A program made the translations under genes and the position numbers. From Cacajao melanocephalus (taxonomy: Eukaryota > Chordata > Mammalia > Primates > Pitheciidae): 64,000 nt of DNA. The stretch's first letter is position 1; the number at the start of each line of letters is the position of its first letter. Positions 1 through 11,574 of the stretch are shown in pieces. The notes under the pieces were generated by a model. It had not been told where the DNA came from. It worked only from the letters and a program-made list of their open reading frames with translations, and did not search any database. The stretch lies in contig CAUYLG010066034.1 of assembly GCA_963573385.1 (NCBI GenBank), positions 1-64,000 on the forward strand, in the 5' to 3' direction.

Positions 1-447
1 GCAATTACAAAGACGACAGGTGGATAAATCCACAAAAATGGGAAGAAACCAGTGCAAAAAGGCTGAGAACACCCAAAATCAGAATGCCTCTCCTCCTACA
101 GGGGATTGCAGCTCCTCATCAGCAAGAGAACAAGGCATGACAGAGAATGAGTGCGACAAACTGATAGAATCAGGCTTCAGAAGGTGGGTAATAAGAAACT
201 TCTCTGAGCCAAAAGAACATGTTCTAACCCAATGCAAAGAAACTAAGAACTTGAAAAGAGATGTGATGAAATGCTAATGAGAATAGACAACTTAGAGAGG
301 AATAGAAGTGAATTGACGGAGCTGAAAAACACAACACGAGAACTTCACAAAGCACGCACAAGTTTCAACAGCCAAATTGACCACGCAGAAGAAAGGATAT
401 CAGAGATCGAAGATGAACTCAATGAAATCAAACGAGAAGGCAAGATT
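1..447 (+). mobile_element. L1 fragment, ORF1 start region
   Basis: The sequence matches the L1 5' UTR end and the ORF1 N-terminal half. The ORF1-type start ATGGGAAGAAACCAG is at about 38 and is followed by the coiled-coil-like part (LERNRSELTELKNTTRELH, EERISEIEDELNEI). A frame break lies near 270. It ends abruptly in a (GA)n run. The 5' end is cut by the window. Confidence 0.8.
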
Positions 448-475
448 AGAGAGAGAGAGAGAGAGAGAGAGAGGA
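448..475 (+). repeat. (GA)n simple repeat
   Basis: An AGAG run follows the truncated L1 fragment directly. Confidence 0.85.
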
Positions 476-1300
476 GATTCCAGTTTAAAGGAGATCTGGT
501 GAGAAATGAGGTAATGCCCTCCTTAGGGACCTCTTCTTTAGATATGTACTTACATATAAAGAAATAAACTTGATGCCAAGACTTTACTGAATATTTGTGA
601 AAAAGCAGAGCAAATGGAATGTATAAGTTTGTGGACATCTTTTCAAGGTAAAAGCCTGTCATGTAGACACAATGAAGATGAGTTAGAGAGCTTTTCCCAA
701 AGACTATAAGGTATGCATGTCATGTTCTTTAATTTCAGAGATGTATACTGTTCATTCTAACCCAGAAAAACAGGCTATTGCTAAAGAAAAATTATTTTAA
801 GCTGAAATTTTCAGCAAGCTCACAGCAATTTCAAATATCTTCATAATGGTAGAGAGAGCAAGATGCATCAATATCTAAACTGGCTCAAAGATTGGAGAAA
901 TTAATATTTAAACAGGCTACTGTAGTCTACCCTGTTCTCTCAAGAAGTGAAGAGGCAACGACAGGTAATAGAACCCAGCAAAGACAAGATGCCTTATGGA
1001 AATCATGGAAACAGAAAAGAAAACCAGTAAAATAAAAAAATTAATGAAAAAGGTTCGAGTCTGAAATGAGAAAAGCCAATGGTATACTGTAGAATTGAAT
1101 TCAGAATTGCTTTCAAAGTTTAGCTCTCCTACGTGAATATGAATTTTATTTTTCTTTTAAAATAACAATATGGACTTCTAGTTTTCAGTTTGGCATGTAG
1201 GAGATTTGAAAGTCTTTGTTTTAACAATAAGTAAAAAACTGAACAAACTGTAAAAGCAACAACTCTTCCTAGATTCATCACAGAAATTAGGTCCCAGGGC
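476..1300. other. AT-rich stretch, nothing recognised
   Basis: No open frame of note and no repeat family I can name. It lies between the L1 ORF1 fragment and an old L1M element. Confidence 0.4.
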
Positions 1301-1309
1301 AAACCACTA

Positions 1310-4300
1310 AACCCCAAACTGGAGAGACAGACAAGTGGATGCCAACAACTACAACTTACCAGAAGAGAAACCCATAAGCAACAACATCCTTGAGAAGCAG
1401 TGATATGGTAGGAAACACTGAACTGTAATTGATGAATGCCTGTAGACTTAGATTAGAAAAGTTGGAGAGTTAAAAACTCCATGGGATCCCAGTAATAGGA
1501 GGGCCCTGACACTTTTGTGAGCTTTACCTCTTAGAGCTCTCTATCAGGTTTCACAGTGAAAATGCAAGAAAGTTCCCTGGTGTTTCCAGCACGGTAAAGA
1601 GATAAGTACTTATTTTTAAATATCCAGAGCATTCTATTCTTCTTAACAAGGCTTTCCCTCAACAGAAAATATTTCACCAGAGCCTAACCTATTGGGATTT
1701 TATCAGATCCCAACTGGCCTGAGGAAGTACGGAAAGCAAATATGGCCCTCTTTAGCTTTCACATGGGTAAAAGGAAATAGTCAAATTCAGCCTATTCTAG
1801 CCTTTCAAATGAGAGAAGAGAAATACACAACTCTAGCCTTTCCCTTCGCCTCAGCCATCTGATCCTATTTTTGAGTGGGAGGAGGACTGAAAAGCACTAA
1901 TGAAGTTTACAGTCCAGGAGCATAGGCTCACTAAAAACCTGCAACTTAGTCATAGTACTACAAACAGCCCCTTCTACCCACCTCACCACCAACATCCCTA
2001 AAGACCTGTTTACTGCAGTTCCCTGTGCCCACTGCTTCATGTCAGGATATCCAGGAAAAAAAAATTGCAAGGTATACTAAAAAAAATAAAAACACAGTTT
2101 GAAGAAAGAACAAGATTCAGAACCAATCTCAAATATGGCAGGGATACTGGACTTACTAGACCATTAATTTAAAAATACTGTGATTCATAAGGACTCTACA
2201 AAGTAGACAACATGTGATAACTGATAAATAGTGCAAACGGAGGAACGGAAACTCTAAAAGAATTTTTAAAAATGGCTTGAGATTAAAAAAACACAGAAAC
2301 AAAGCCTTTGCTGGGCATTAGTACACTGGACATGACTAAGGAAGGAATCTCTGAACATGAAGATATGTCAGTAGTAACTTCCAAAATTGAAAAGCAAAGA
2401 AAAAAAATAGAACAAAATTTCCATAAGACAACTGCAAAAAGTGTAATGTAGTCAAACTTTCAGTAACAACATAGTTGAACTCAGCAGTGTAATAAACCAA
2501 CTCAATATACTTGATATCTATAGACTACTTTATCTAACACAGTAGAATGCATATTATTCTGAAGCTCACATTGAATAATCATCAAAATAGACCAGATTCT
2601 GGGCCATAAGAACACCTTCACCAAATTAAAAGAATATAAATTATTCAATGCCTACTCTGAAATCACAATGGAATTAAACTAGAAATCAATAACACTGGTA
2701 GTTGGAAAATTCCAAAATATTTAGAGGTTAAGCAACACACCTCTTAATAACACATGAGTGAAAGAAGAAATCTCGGGACAAATTAGAAACTATTTTGAAT
2801 TAAATCAAAATGAAAACACAACTTATCTAAATTTATGGAAAACAACAAAAGCATTCTTAGAGGGAGTTTGTAGAATTATGTGTATATTTTAGAAAAGAAG
2901 AATGATATAAAATTAACAACCTACCTTACATCTTAGGAAACTAGAAAGAAAAAGAACAAATTATATCTAAAGTAAGCAGAATTAAAGACATAACAAAATG
3001 TAGATCAGAACTCAGTAAAAATGAAAATAAGAAATCAGTAGAGAAAATCAATGACACTAAAGTCTGGTTCATTAAGATCAATAAAATAAATAAACCTCTA
3101 GCCAGGCTAACTAAGAAAAAAAGAGGACACAGCCATTACCAATATCATAATTGAAAAAGAGGACATTACCGCAGATCTCATGGACATTAAAACAATAATA
3201 AAAAAATATTTGAAATAGCTCTAATGTGTCAACACATTTGATAACCTAGATGACATCTACCAATTCTGTGAAAGATACAATCTACCAAAAGTCACACAAG
3301 AAGAGGTAGACACTCTGGACTGCCTATCTCTACTAATGAAATAGAATCAATAATTAAGGGCCCTCAAAGCAGAAAGATGGATTCACAGACTCAGATGGAT
3401 TCACAGGTGCATTCTAGGAAACATTTAAGGAAAAAATTGTACTAATTCTCTGCAGTCTTGTCCAGAAGACAGAAGCAGAGAGAGTGCTTCTTAACCCATT
3501 CTATGAGAACAGGATCACCCTAATACCCAAATCAGTTAAAGCATTCTAAGAAAAAGAAACTACAGACTGCTATCTCCCACAAAAATAAATGCAAAATTGT
3601 CAACAATATTTTTAGTAAATAAAATCTAATAATGTATAATTAACTGAACACCATAATCAAATGGAATTTTTCTCAGTTATGCAAGGAATGTTTAACATTT
3701 GAAAATGGATTCATTTATTTCATCACATAAAAAGGCCAAAGGAAAAAAGCATATGATCAGGTCAATAGACACAGAAAGAAAAAGCATTTCACAAAATCCA
3801 CATGATTCATTATATGAACACTGCAAACTATCAGTCATCTCCCAAGAAGAAAAAGAAGTAAAAAGGAAAATAAAAAGCATCTAAATTGAACAAGAAAATA
3901 TAAAATTATATCGGTATACAGATGACATAATTTAGTATGTAGAAAAACCTTAAAAAATCCACAAAAAAACTGTTACAATAAACAATTTCAGCAATGTTTC
4001 AGGATGCAGAATTAACAGACAAAATATAAATAGTGTTTCTGTACACTAACAAAGACTCATCAGCAAAAGAAATTAAGAAAATAACACATTTCAGAAATAG
4101 TCACTATAAAAATTACAGAAATTTACAAGTGTTAAAATGTAAAGAAATTGAAACACTTGCACACTGTTGGTGAAAATTTAAATTAATTCAAGTACTATAG
4201 AAAACAGTATGAAGTTTCCTCAAAAAATTAGAAAATAGAATTAACATGTAATATGGAAATTCCACTTCTAGTCATATATCTAAAAGAATTTAAAGTAGGG

Positions 4301-4740
4301 TCTCAAAGAAATATTTGCACACTCATGTTCATGTCAGTATTATTCACAATGACCAAGAGGTGGAAGCAACCAAAAGTTCACTGAAAGATGAATAGATGAA
4401 AAAAAAATATGATATATACATACAACGTTATATTATTCAGCCCTAAAAATGAAAAGAATCCTGTCACATAATACAATATGGATGAACCTCCAGAACATTA
4501 TACTAAGTGAAATAAGGCAGCCACAAAAAGTCAAATACTATATGATTTCATTCATATGAAGTGTTGAAAGCAGTGAAGATCATAGAGGCAGCAAGAGGAA
4601 AGGGTGTTGTCAGAAGTGGGAAGGGGGTGATGGAGGGTGTAAGCGGAGTTAGTATTTAGTATTAGGATATACAGAGTTTCAGTTATGTAAGATGAAAAAG
4701 CTGTAGCAATCTGCTATGCAACAATGTAATGATTAACCTT
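1310..4740 (+). mobile_element. old L1M-type element, 5' UTR to 3' end
   Basis: An ORF1-like block at 2090-2400 (ATGGCAGGGATACTGGACTTAC and the following GAATCTCTGAACATGAAGATATGTC segments) is followed by ORF2 remnants (CTAGCCAGGCTAACTAAG at 3100; GACACAGAAAGAAAAAGC region at 3770) and an L1M-type 3' part (GAAATAAGGCAGCCACAAAAAG at 4510). Many stops; long decayed. Boundaries are approximate. Confidence 0.7.
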
Positions 4741-4789
4741 ACTGAACTATATACTATAAATGATTAAGACAATACATTTAATTATGTAA

Positions 4790-6350
4790 TGTTATGTGTT
4801 TTATTATCACAATAAAAATTAGTCAACTGCTTTCCTATATAACAGCAATAAACAAAAAGTATTTGAAATTAAAAACACATTACCATTCAAAATACCTGCT
4901 CCCTGAAAATGAAGTACTTAAATATAAATCTAAAAAATTGTGCAAAGTCTATATGAGAACATTTACAGAACTCTGATTTTAAAAAGTAAAGAAAAATTAA
5001 ATAGGCATTTCATGTTGTTGGATAGAAAGACTCAATGGTTCCAATATGTCACATTTTTTTTCCAGTTTGAATTTTAGATTCAAAACAGTCCAAATAAAAA
5101 TTCCAGCAAGTTATTTTGTGGATATCAATAAACTGATTCTAAAGTTAATATATAAGCAAAAGTACCAGAAATGCAATGCAATATTGAAGGAGGAGATCAA
5201 ATTTGGAGGACTGACATTATTTTACTTAAAGGCTTATTATAAACCTTCAGTAATTAGACAGTGTAACATCAGCAAAAAAAATTGACAGATCAGTGGAAAA
5301 TATTAGAGATTTTAGGACTACATCTACACAAACATAACTTATTTTTGACAAGGATCAAAGACAATGTAATGAAGAAAAAATGGGCTTTTCAATAAATGGA
5401 TGCTGGAACAGCTGGATATGCACATGCAGAAAAAGAAATAAATCTAGAAACAGACATTACACACTTCACAAAAAAATTAACTCAAAAGGGATCTTATACC
5501 TAAATATAAAATTCAAATATAAAGCTTCTAGAAGATGACATGGAGAAAATTTAAATGATAAATATATTGATAACTTTTTAGATACAACACTAAAGGAAGG
5601 ATATATGAGAGAAATAATTGAAAAAATGAACTTTATTAAAATTAAAACTTCTAGTCTTTGAAACACATTATCAAGAGAATGAGGAGGAAAGCAATACACT
5701 GAGAGAAAATAATTGCAAGAAATATGACTGGCAAAGGGCTTCTATCCAAAGTATACACAGAATTCTTGAATCTCATCAATGTAACAACAACCTCATTAAA
5801 GAATGGGCTGAAGACATAAACAAACACTTTACCAAAAAGACATACAGATGAACAATAAACATATGAAAAGATGCTCCTATCTATCTTTTCAACATCATGT
5901 TTCATTAGATTATAAACTAAAACAATGAGATACCACTACATACCTATAATAATTGCCTAAATTCTAAACATAGACAGTGTCAGATACTGGCAAGGATGTG
6001 GAGGAATAGCAACATTCATTCATTGATGGTTTGAATGCAAAATTGTACAGCTACTTTGGAAGACAAAACACTTTCTTACAAAACTAAATATATTTCTACC
6101 ATAGAGTACAGCAGTGTGCTTCTTTGCATTTATTTACCCAAAAGAGTAGAAAACTTATGTTCATGCAAAAACCTGCACACTGATGTTGATAGATGTTTGG
6201 CAACATAACTGCCAAAATCTGGAAGCAACCAAAATGTGCTTCATCAAGTGAATGGATAACATACCTTAGTACATTCCAACAATAGAATATTATTCAGTGC
6301 TTCAAGAAAGGAGCTACCAACCATGGAAACTCCTGTGAAATAGGTGAACT
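4790..6350 (+). mobile_element. second L1 ORF2/3' fragment
   Basis: L1 ORF2 C-terminal half in decay: the AATACTAGAGATTTTAG-type block at 5300, GGCAAGGATGTGGAGGAATAGC at 5990, and CTGCCAAAATCTGGAAGCAACC at 6210. It ends tail to tail with the minus-strand L1 that follows. Confidence 0.7.
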
Positions 6351-6364
6351 CATATCGTGAATTT

Positions 6365-8230
6365 GTTGTAGAGACTATTTCTTCACCCGCGTATTAAGAC
6401 CAGTACCCATTAGTTATCTTTCCTGAGTCTCTCCCTCCTCCCACCCTGCACACTCCAACAGACCGAGTGTCTGTTCCTGTCTATGTGTTCATATTTTCTC
6501 ATTATTTAGGTCCTACTTATAAGTGAGAATGTGTTGTATTTGGTTTTCTGTTCTTCTGTTGGTTTGCTAAAGATAATGGCAACCAATTCCATCCATGTTC
6601 CTGCAAAGGACATGATGTCATTTTTTTTTATGGCTGCATAGTATTTCATGGTGTGTATATACCACATTTTCTTCATCCAGTCTACCACTGATGGACATTT
6701 AAGTTGATTCCATGTCTTTGCTATTGTAAATAGTGCTGCAATGAACATTTTCTGCATATGGCCAGCCAGTTATCCCAGTATCATTTATTGAATAGGGAGT
6801 CTTTTCCCCATTGCTTGTTTTTGTCAGCTTTGTCGAAGATTAGATGGTCATAGTTATGTGGTCTTATATCTCAGCTCTCTATTCTGCTCCATTTATCCAT
6901 GTGCCTGTTTTGGCACCACTACCATGCTGCTGTGGTTATTGTAGCCTTGTAGTATAGTTTGAAGACAGGTGGCATGATGCCTCCAGCTTTGTTCTTTTTG
7001 CTTAGGATAGCCATAACTATTCAGGCTCTTTTTTGGTTCCATATAAATTTTAAAATAGTTTTTCTCTACTTTTGTGAGCAATGTTGTTGGTAGTTTGACA
7101 GGAGCGGCACTGTGTCTATAGATTGCTTTGGGCATTATGGCCATTTCCGTGATATTGATTCTTCTTATCTATGTGCATGAAATGTTTAACCATTTGTTTG
7201 TGTCTTCTCTGTTTTCTTTCAGCCTCAGTTTTTTATTCTTTTTGTGGCAATTGTGAATGGGATTGCCTTTCTGATTTTGTTTTTGGCTTGGCTGTTATTG
7301 GTGTATGGGAATACTAGTGATTTTTGTACACTGATTTCGTATCCTGAAACTTGATTTTTTATTAGCTGAAGGAATTTTGGGCCAAGACTATGGGGTTTCT
7401 AGGTGTAGAATTATGTGGTCTTCAAACAAGGATACTTTGACTTCCTCTCTTTCTATTTGGATGCCCTTTATTTCTTTCTCTTGCCTGATTGCTTTGGCTA
7501 GGACTTCCAATACTATGTTGAATAGGAGTGGGGAGAGAGAGCATCCTTGTCTGGTGCTGGTTTTCAAGGAGAATGCTTCCAGCTTTTTCCTTTTCATTAT
7601 GAAGTTGGCTGTGGTTTTGTCATAGATGACTCATTACTTTGCAGTATGTTCCTTTAATATGTAGTTTTTGAGAATTTTTATCATAAAGGGGTGTTGAATT
7701 ATATTGTAAGTTTTTCTGCATTTATTGAGATAATCGTGTGTTTTTCATCATTAGTTCTGTTTATGTGATGAATCACATTTATTGATTGATGTATATTGAA
7801 ACAACCTCTCATCCCACAGATAAAGCCTCCTTGATTGTGGTGGATAAGATTTTTGATATGCTGCTGGATTCAGTTTGCCAGTATTTTTTTTTGAGGATTT
7901 TGCACTGATATTCATCAAGGATATGGGCCTGAAGTTTTCTTTTGTGTGTGTGTCTTGGCCAAGTTTTGGTATCAGGATTATGCTGGCCTCATAAAATGAA
8001 TTAGGGAGGAAAGTTTCCTCTTTAGTTTTTGGAATAGTTTCAGCAGGAATGGTACCAGCTCTTCTTTGTACATCTGATAGAATTGATCTCTGAATTTCTG
8101 AATTTTTCTGGTTCTGTTTTTTTGGATAGGAGGCTATTTATTACTGATTGAGTTTTGGAGCTTGTTATTGGTCTGTTCAGGAATTCAGTATTTTTCCTGG
8201 CTCAGTCTTGGAAGAATGAAATATTCTGTT
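6365..8230 (-). mobile_element. L1 fragment, 3' UTR and partial ORF2
   Basis: Reads on the minus strand. The ORF2 C-terminus (AKTWNQLKCPSVVDWMKK, YYAAIKKNDIMSFAGTW) is at 6506-6757. After an internal deletion near 6760 come the reverse-transcriptase segments ([20 protein letters not shown] at 7388-7597). 5'-truncated near 8230. It is less decayed than its plus-strand neighbour. Confidence 0.82.
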
Positions 8231-8234
8231 TCAC

Positions 8235-9110
8235 AAGTATGTTATTGATTAGCAATTTATATTCTGGGAAGAGATAAATTACCTCTCTCTAATTTTTTTC
8301 TGCAGCACATAAAAGAATACATCAGGCATGAAAGGTTTTCCATTTTGTTTTAATGCATAAATCAGCATAGTAATTATTACATTACTTTCACATGCATACT
8401 TGTATGTATATTTTAGATAATTGTGTACAAATTAATGAAAAGAAAACATTTATTTATTCATCCATTTGTCACTAAGGTATCCATCTGTTCAACAAATGTT
8501 TATTGAACCTGTATTCTGTTCTAGATATTATACTAGTAATGGATCCAGGAATGGACATTGTCTTCCTTATGTTTTTAGTCTAACAACAGATATACCATTA
8601 AGCAACTGTTAAAATAGAGAGTGATAAATGTTATAATAGGGGGCATGCCGGTGCTGATACCCAAATGCCCTATAGGTAAATTTGGAGTTTCAGAGAAGGT
8701 TTCTACCAGAAAATAATAAAAACATTGACATTAAAAACAAAATGGTAGTAAGAAGTTATCCAAACTAAAAAGGAGCAGAGAAGCACATCAAATGGCCATT
8801 CCATGCAGAGGTATGTTGAATGCACGCAGAAAAGGAAGAACAATGAAGAGATGAAGGAGATTGATTGTGACTAGATCATAGAGAAAAAGGTAGAGTGCAA
8901 CTAAAAACTGGGCAAGTCATGGCTTGACTATGACAGACCTTATAATCAAATCTGGAAGTAAACATTTTATCCTAAGGAGAGTGGAAAAAGATTTGAGTAT
9001 ATAAGCAAAAAAACATATAGAGACACGGTGTCTAGTAAGAATATATGAGAAATTATTCTTGAGAGAAATAATGTTAGCTTTAATGGAAATGTTGGGAATG
9101 AAATGGAAAA
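8235..9110. other. mostly unique sequence with an old interspersed repeat
   Basis: The part around 8480-8640 (CAACAAATGTTTATTGAACC, then GATATTATACTAGTAATGG) belongs to the common ancient repeat that also occurs at 12655, 35645, 44270 and 52590. The rest is unassigned and has no coding frame. Confidence 0.4.
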
Positions 9111-9505
9111 TAGAAAAATTTATAAATAAGTAGAAATGAACTGAAACATTCTTGAAAAATTAACAGATCAAAGAAGAAATCAAAAGAGAAATCCAAACAT
9201 ATCTTAGGACAAATAAAAGTGGAAATACAATATTCCAAAAGGTATGAGATGCAACAAAAGCAATTCTAAGAAGGAAGCTTCTATCAATAAATGTTCCCAT
9301 TAAAAAAGAAAGATCTCAAATAAATAACTAAACTTTTTACCTCAAGGAATTATAAAAAGGAAAACAAACTAAGCCCAAGTTACCAAAAAGAAGCAAATAA
9401 GACAGATTAGAGTAGAAATTAGTTAAATAGAGACTAGAATAATAATAGAAAAGATGAACAAAACTAAAGGCTAGTTTGTTGAAAAGTTGAGTAAAATTGA
9501 AAATA

Positions 9506-9562
9506 CTTTAGTTAGACTAAGAAAAAAATAGAGAAGACACAGATAAATAAAATCAGAAATGG
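9506..9562 (+). repeat. flanking direct repeat of the L1 tail, copy 1 (57 bp)
   Basis: CTTTAGTTAGACTAAG... ending ATCAGAAATGG is repeated at 9659-9715 with three mismatches. The two copies bracket the L1 tail. Confidence 0.8.
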
Positions 9563-9570
9563 ACAATAAG

Positions 9571-9658
9571 TACCCCAGAACTTAAAGTATAATAAATAAA
9601 TGTTTTAAAAAGAAAAGAAACACTTTATAAAAAAAAAAAAGAAAAGAAAAAGAAAAAC
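9571..9658 (+). mobile_element. minimal L1 3' tail insertion with poly(A)
   Basis: CCCAGAACTTAAAGTATAAT followed by AAATAAA and an A-rich tail is the extreme 3' end of primate L1. The same ending is seen in the L1 at 58890-58925. The insert is under 90 nt. Confidence 0.6.
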
Positions 9659-9715
9659 CTTTAGTTAGTCTAAGAAAAAAAAAGAGAAGACACAGATAAA
9701 TAACATCAGAAATGG
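9659..9715 (+). repeat. flanking direct repeat of the L1 tail, copy 2 (57 bp)
   Basis: Second copy. It starts directly after the A-rich tail. Confidence 0.8.
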
Positions 9716-11574
9716 GTATTAAGCCTGTCCAGGAGAGAAAGGTATTAGTTCTGAAAGTAGGAACAGGAAGCAGTAAAATACCGGATGAAGTAGTACAGCT
9801 GTGTGATTTTCCCTTCTTGCCTCCTTTCCCTGCCTGACAATGAAGCTGAGGTTTGTCCCTACCCTGCCCCTGGGACCTGATAGCTTCTCTGATGAATTCT
9901 ACCAGACATTTAATAAAGAATTAATATCAATCTTTTTCAGTCTTCCCCTCTCAAGAAAAAGAAAGTAAAAAAGACTTTCAAACCATTTTATGAGGCCAGT
10001 ATTACCCTGATATTAAAGCCAGACAGAAATATTATTTAAAATGATACTTACAGGCTAATATCTGTCGTGAACATAGATATAAAAATTTTCAACAGAATAC
10101 CAGCAAACTGAATTCAACAGATGATTAAAAGGCTGATATACTGTCATCAAGTGAAATTAATCCCTGGCATTCATGGATGGTTCTATATATACAAATTAAT
10201 AAATGTGATATACCACATTAATAGAATGAAGGATGAAAATCATATGATCATCTCAATAGATGCAGAGAAAGTATTTGATAAAATGCAGTGTCCTTTCATG
10301 TTAAAAATTCTCAACACATTAGATACAGAAGAAATGTACCTCAGCACAACAAGCCTACAGCTAGTGTCAAACTAAATGTTGAAAGTTGAAAGCTTTTTTC
10401 CTAATACCAAAAAGCAAGACAAGAATTTCCACATTTGCAGCTTCAATTCAGCAATGTTCTGGAAGTCCTAGTTAGAGGAATTAGGTAAGACAAGGAAATA
10501 AAAGGTATCCAAAATAGAAAGGAAGGAGTAAATTTTTTTCTGTTTGCAGATAACATGATTTTATACCAAGAAACACCTAAAGACTTCACCAAAACACTCT
10601 TAGAACTAATAAATGAATTCAGTAAAGTCACAGGATACAAATCAACATATAAAAATAAATTGCATTCCTACATACTAAAAACAAATGATCTAAAAAATAT
10701 TAGGGAAACAATGTCATTAAAAATAGCATCAAAAAGGAATAAAATACATAGCAATAAATTTAATAAAATGAATGGCATCTGTATACTGAAAATTCTGATC
10801 TTGATGAAGGAGATTTAAGAAGATACAAATAAATGCAAAGATATTCTCTGTTCATAGATCAGAGGAATAAAGATTGTTAAAGTGTTCATATTACCCAGAG
10901 CAATCTTATCAAATTCAATGTAATCTCTGTCAAAATGTTAAGGGCATTTTTCTCTGAAATTAAAAAAAAATAACAAATCCTAACAGTCACATGGAACCAC
11001 AAAAACTAAATAGCCAAAGCAGTAAGAACGGCAAGCAAAACAAAGCTGGAGACATCAAACTGCTTGATTTTTAAATATGCTACGATGCTAAAGTAATTGG
11101 AGCAGTATGGTACTGCCATATATATGGGGATATACACTAATGGAACAAAACAGAAAGCCTAGAAATAAATCCACACATTTATGGTTAATGGATCTTTGGC
11201 AATGGTACCAAGAACTCACAGTGAAGAAAGGATAGTCTCTTTAATAAATCATGTTGGAAAAACTGTATATTCACATACAAAAATAATGAAATTCGATCCT
11301 TATCACATACTATTTAGAAAAATCATTGCAAAATGGATTAAAGGTCTAAATATAAGATCTGAAACTGTAAAAATAATAGAAGAAACCTTAGGGAAAAAGC
11401 TTCATGACATTGATCTGGGACACTCAATGGTAAGGATCTCAGATGATGGATATATTAATCAATTTGATTCTGTTAATTATTTTATAATATACAGTTGTAT
11501 CAAACCATTCTATCATACACATTAAATAGATAATTTTTTGTCAATTATACTCAAAAAACTAGAAAAATACTAAA

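Larger units (their letters stand above)
9115..11570 (+). mobile_element. L1 ORF2 fragment with a nested short L1 tail
   Basis: Decayed L1 ORF2: a start-like block at 9120-9300, then RT remnants ([20 protein letters not shown] in 10121-10375) and downstream ORF2 parts to about 11530. It is interrupted at 9571-9658 by a short L1 3' tail. Confidence 0.75.

Noticed and set aside
20..567. Open frames of 85 and 98 residues
   Set aside because: They are remnants of L1 ORF1 split by a frame break and running into a (GA)n repeat and unrelated sequence; not a functional gene.
7388..7625. Open frame similar to a reverse transcriptase
   Set aside because: Decayed L1 ORF2 on the minus strand. The plus-strand frame over the same bases is its shadow.
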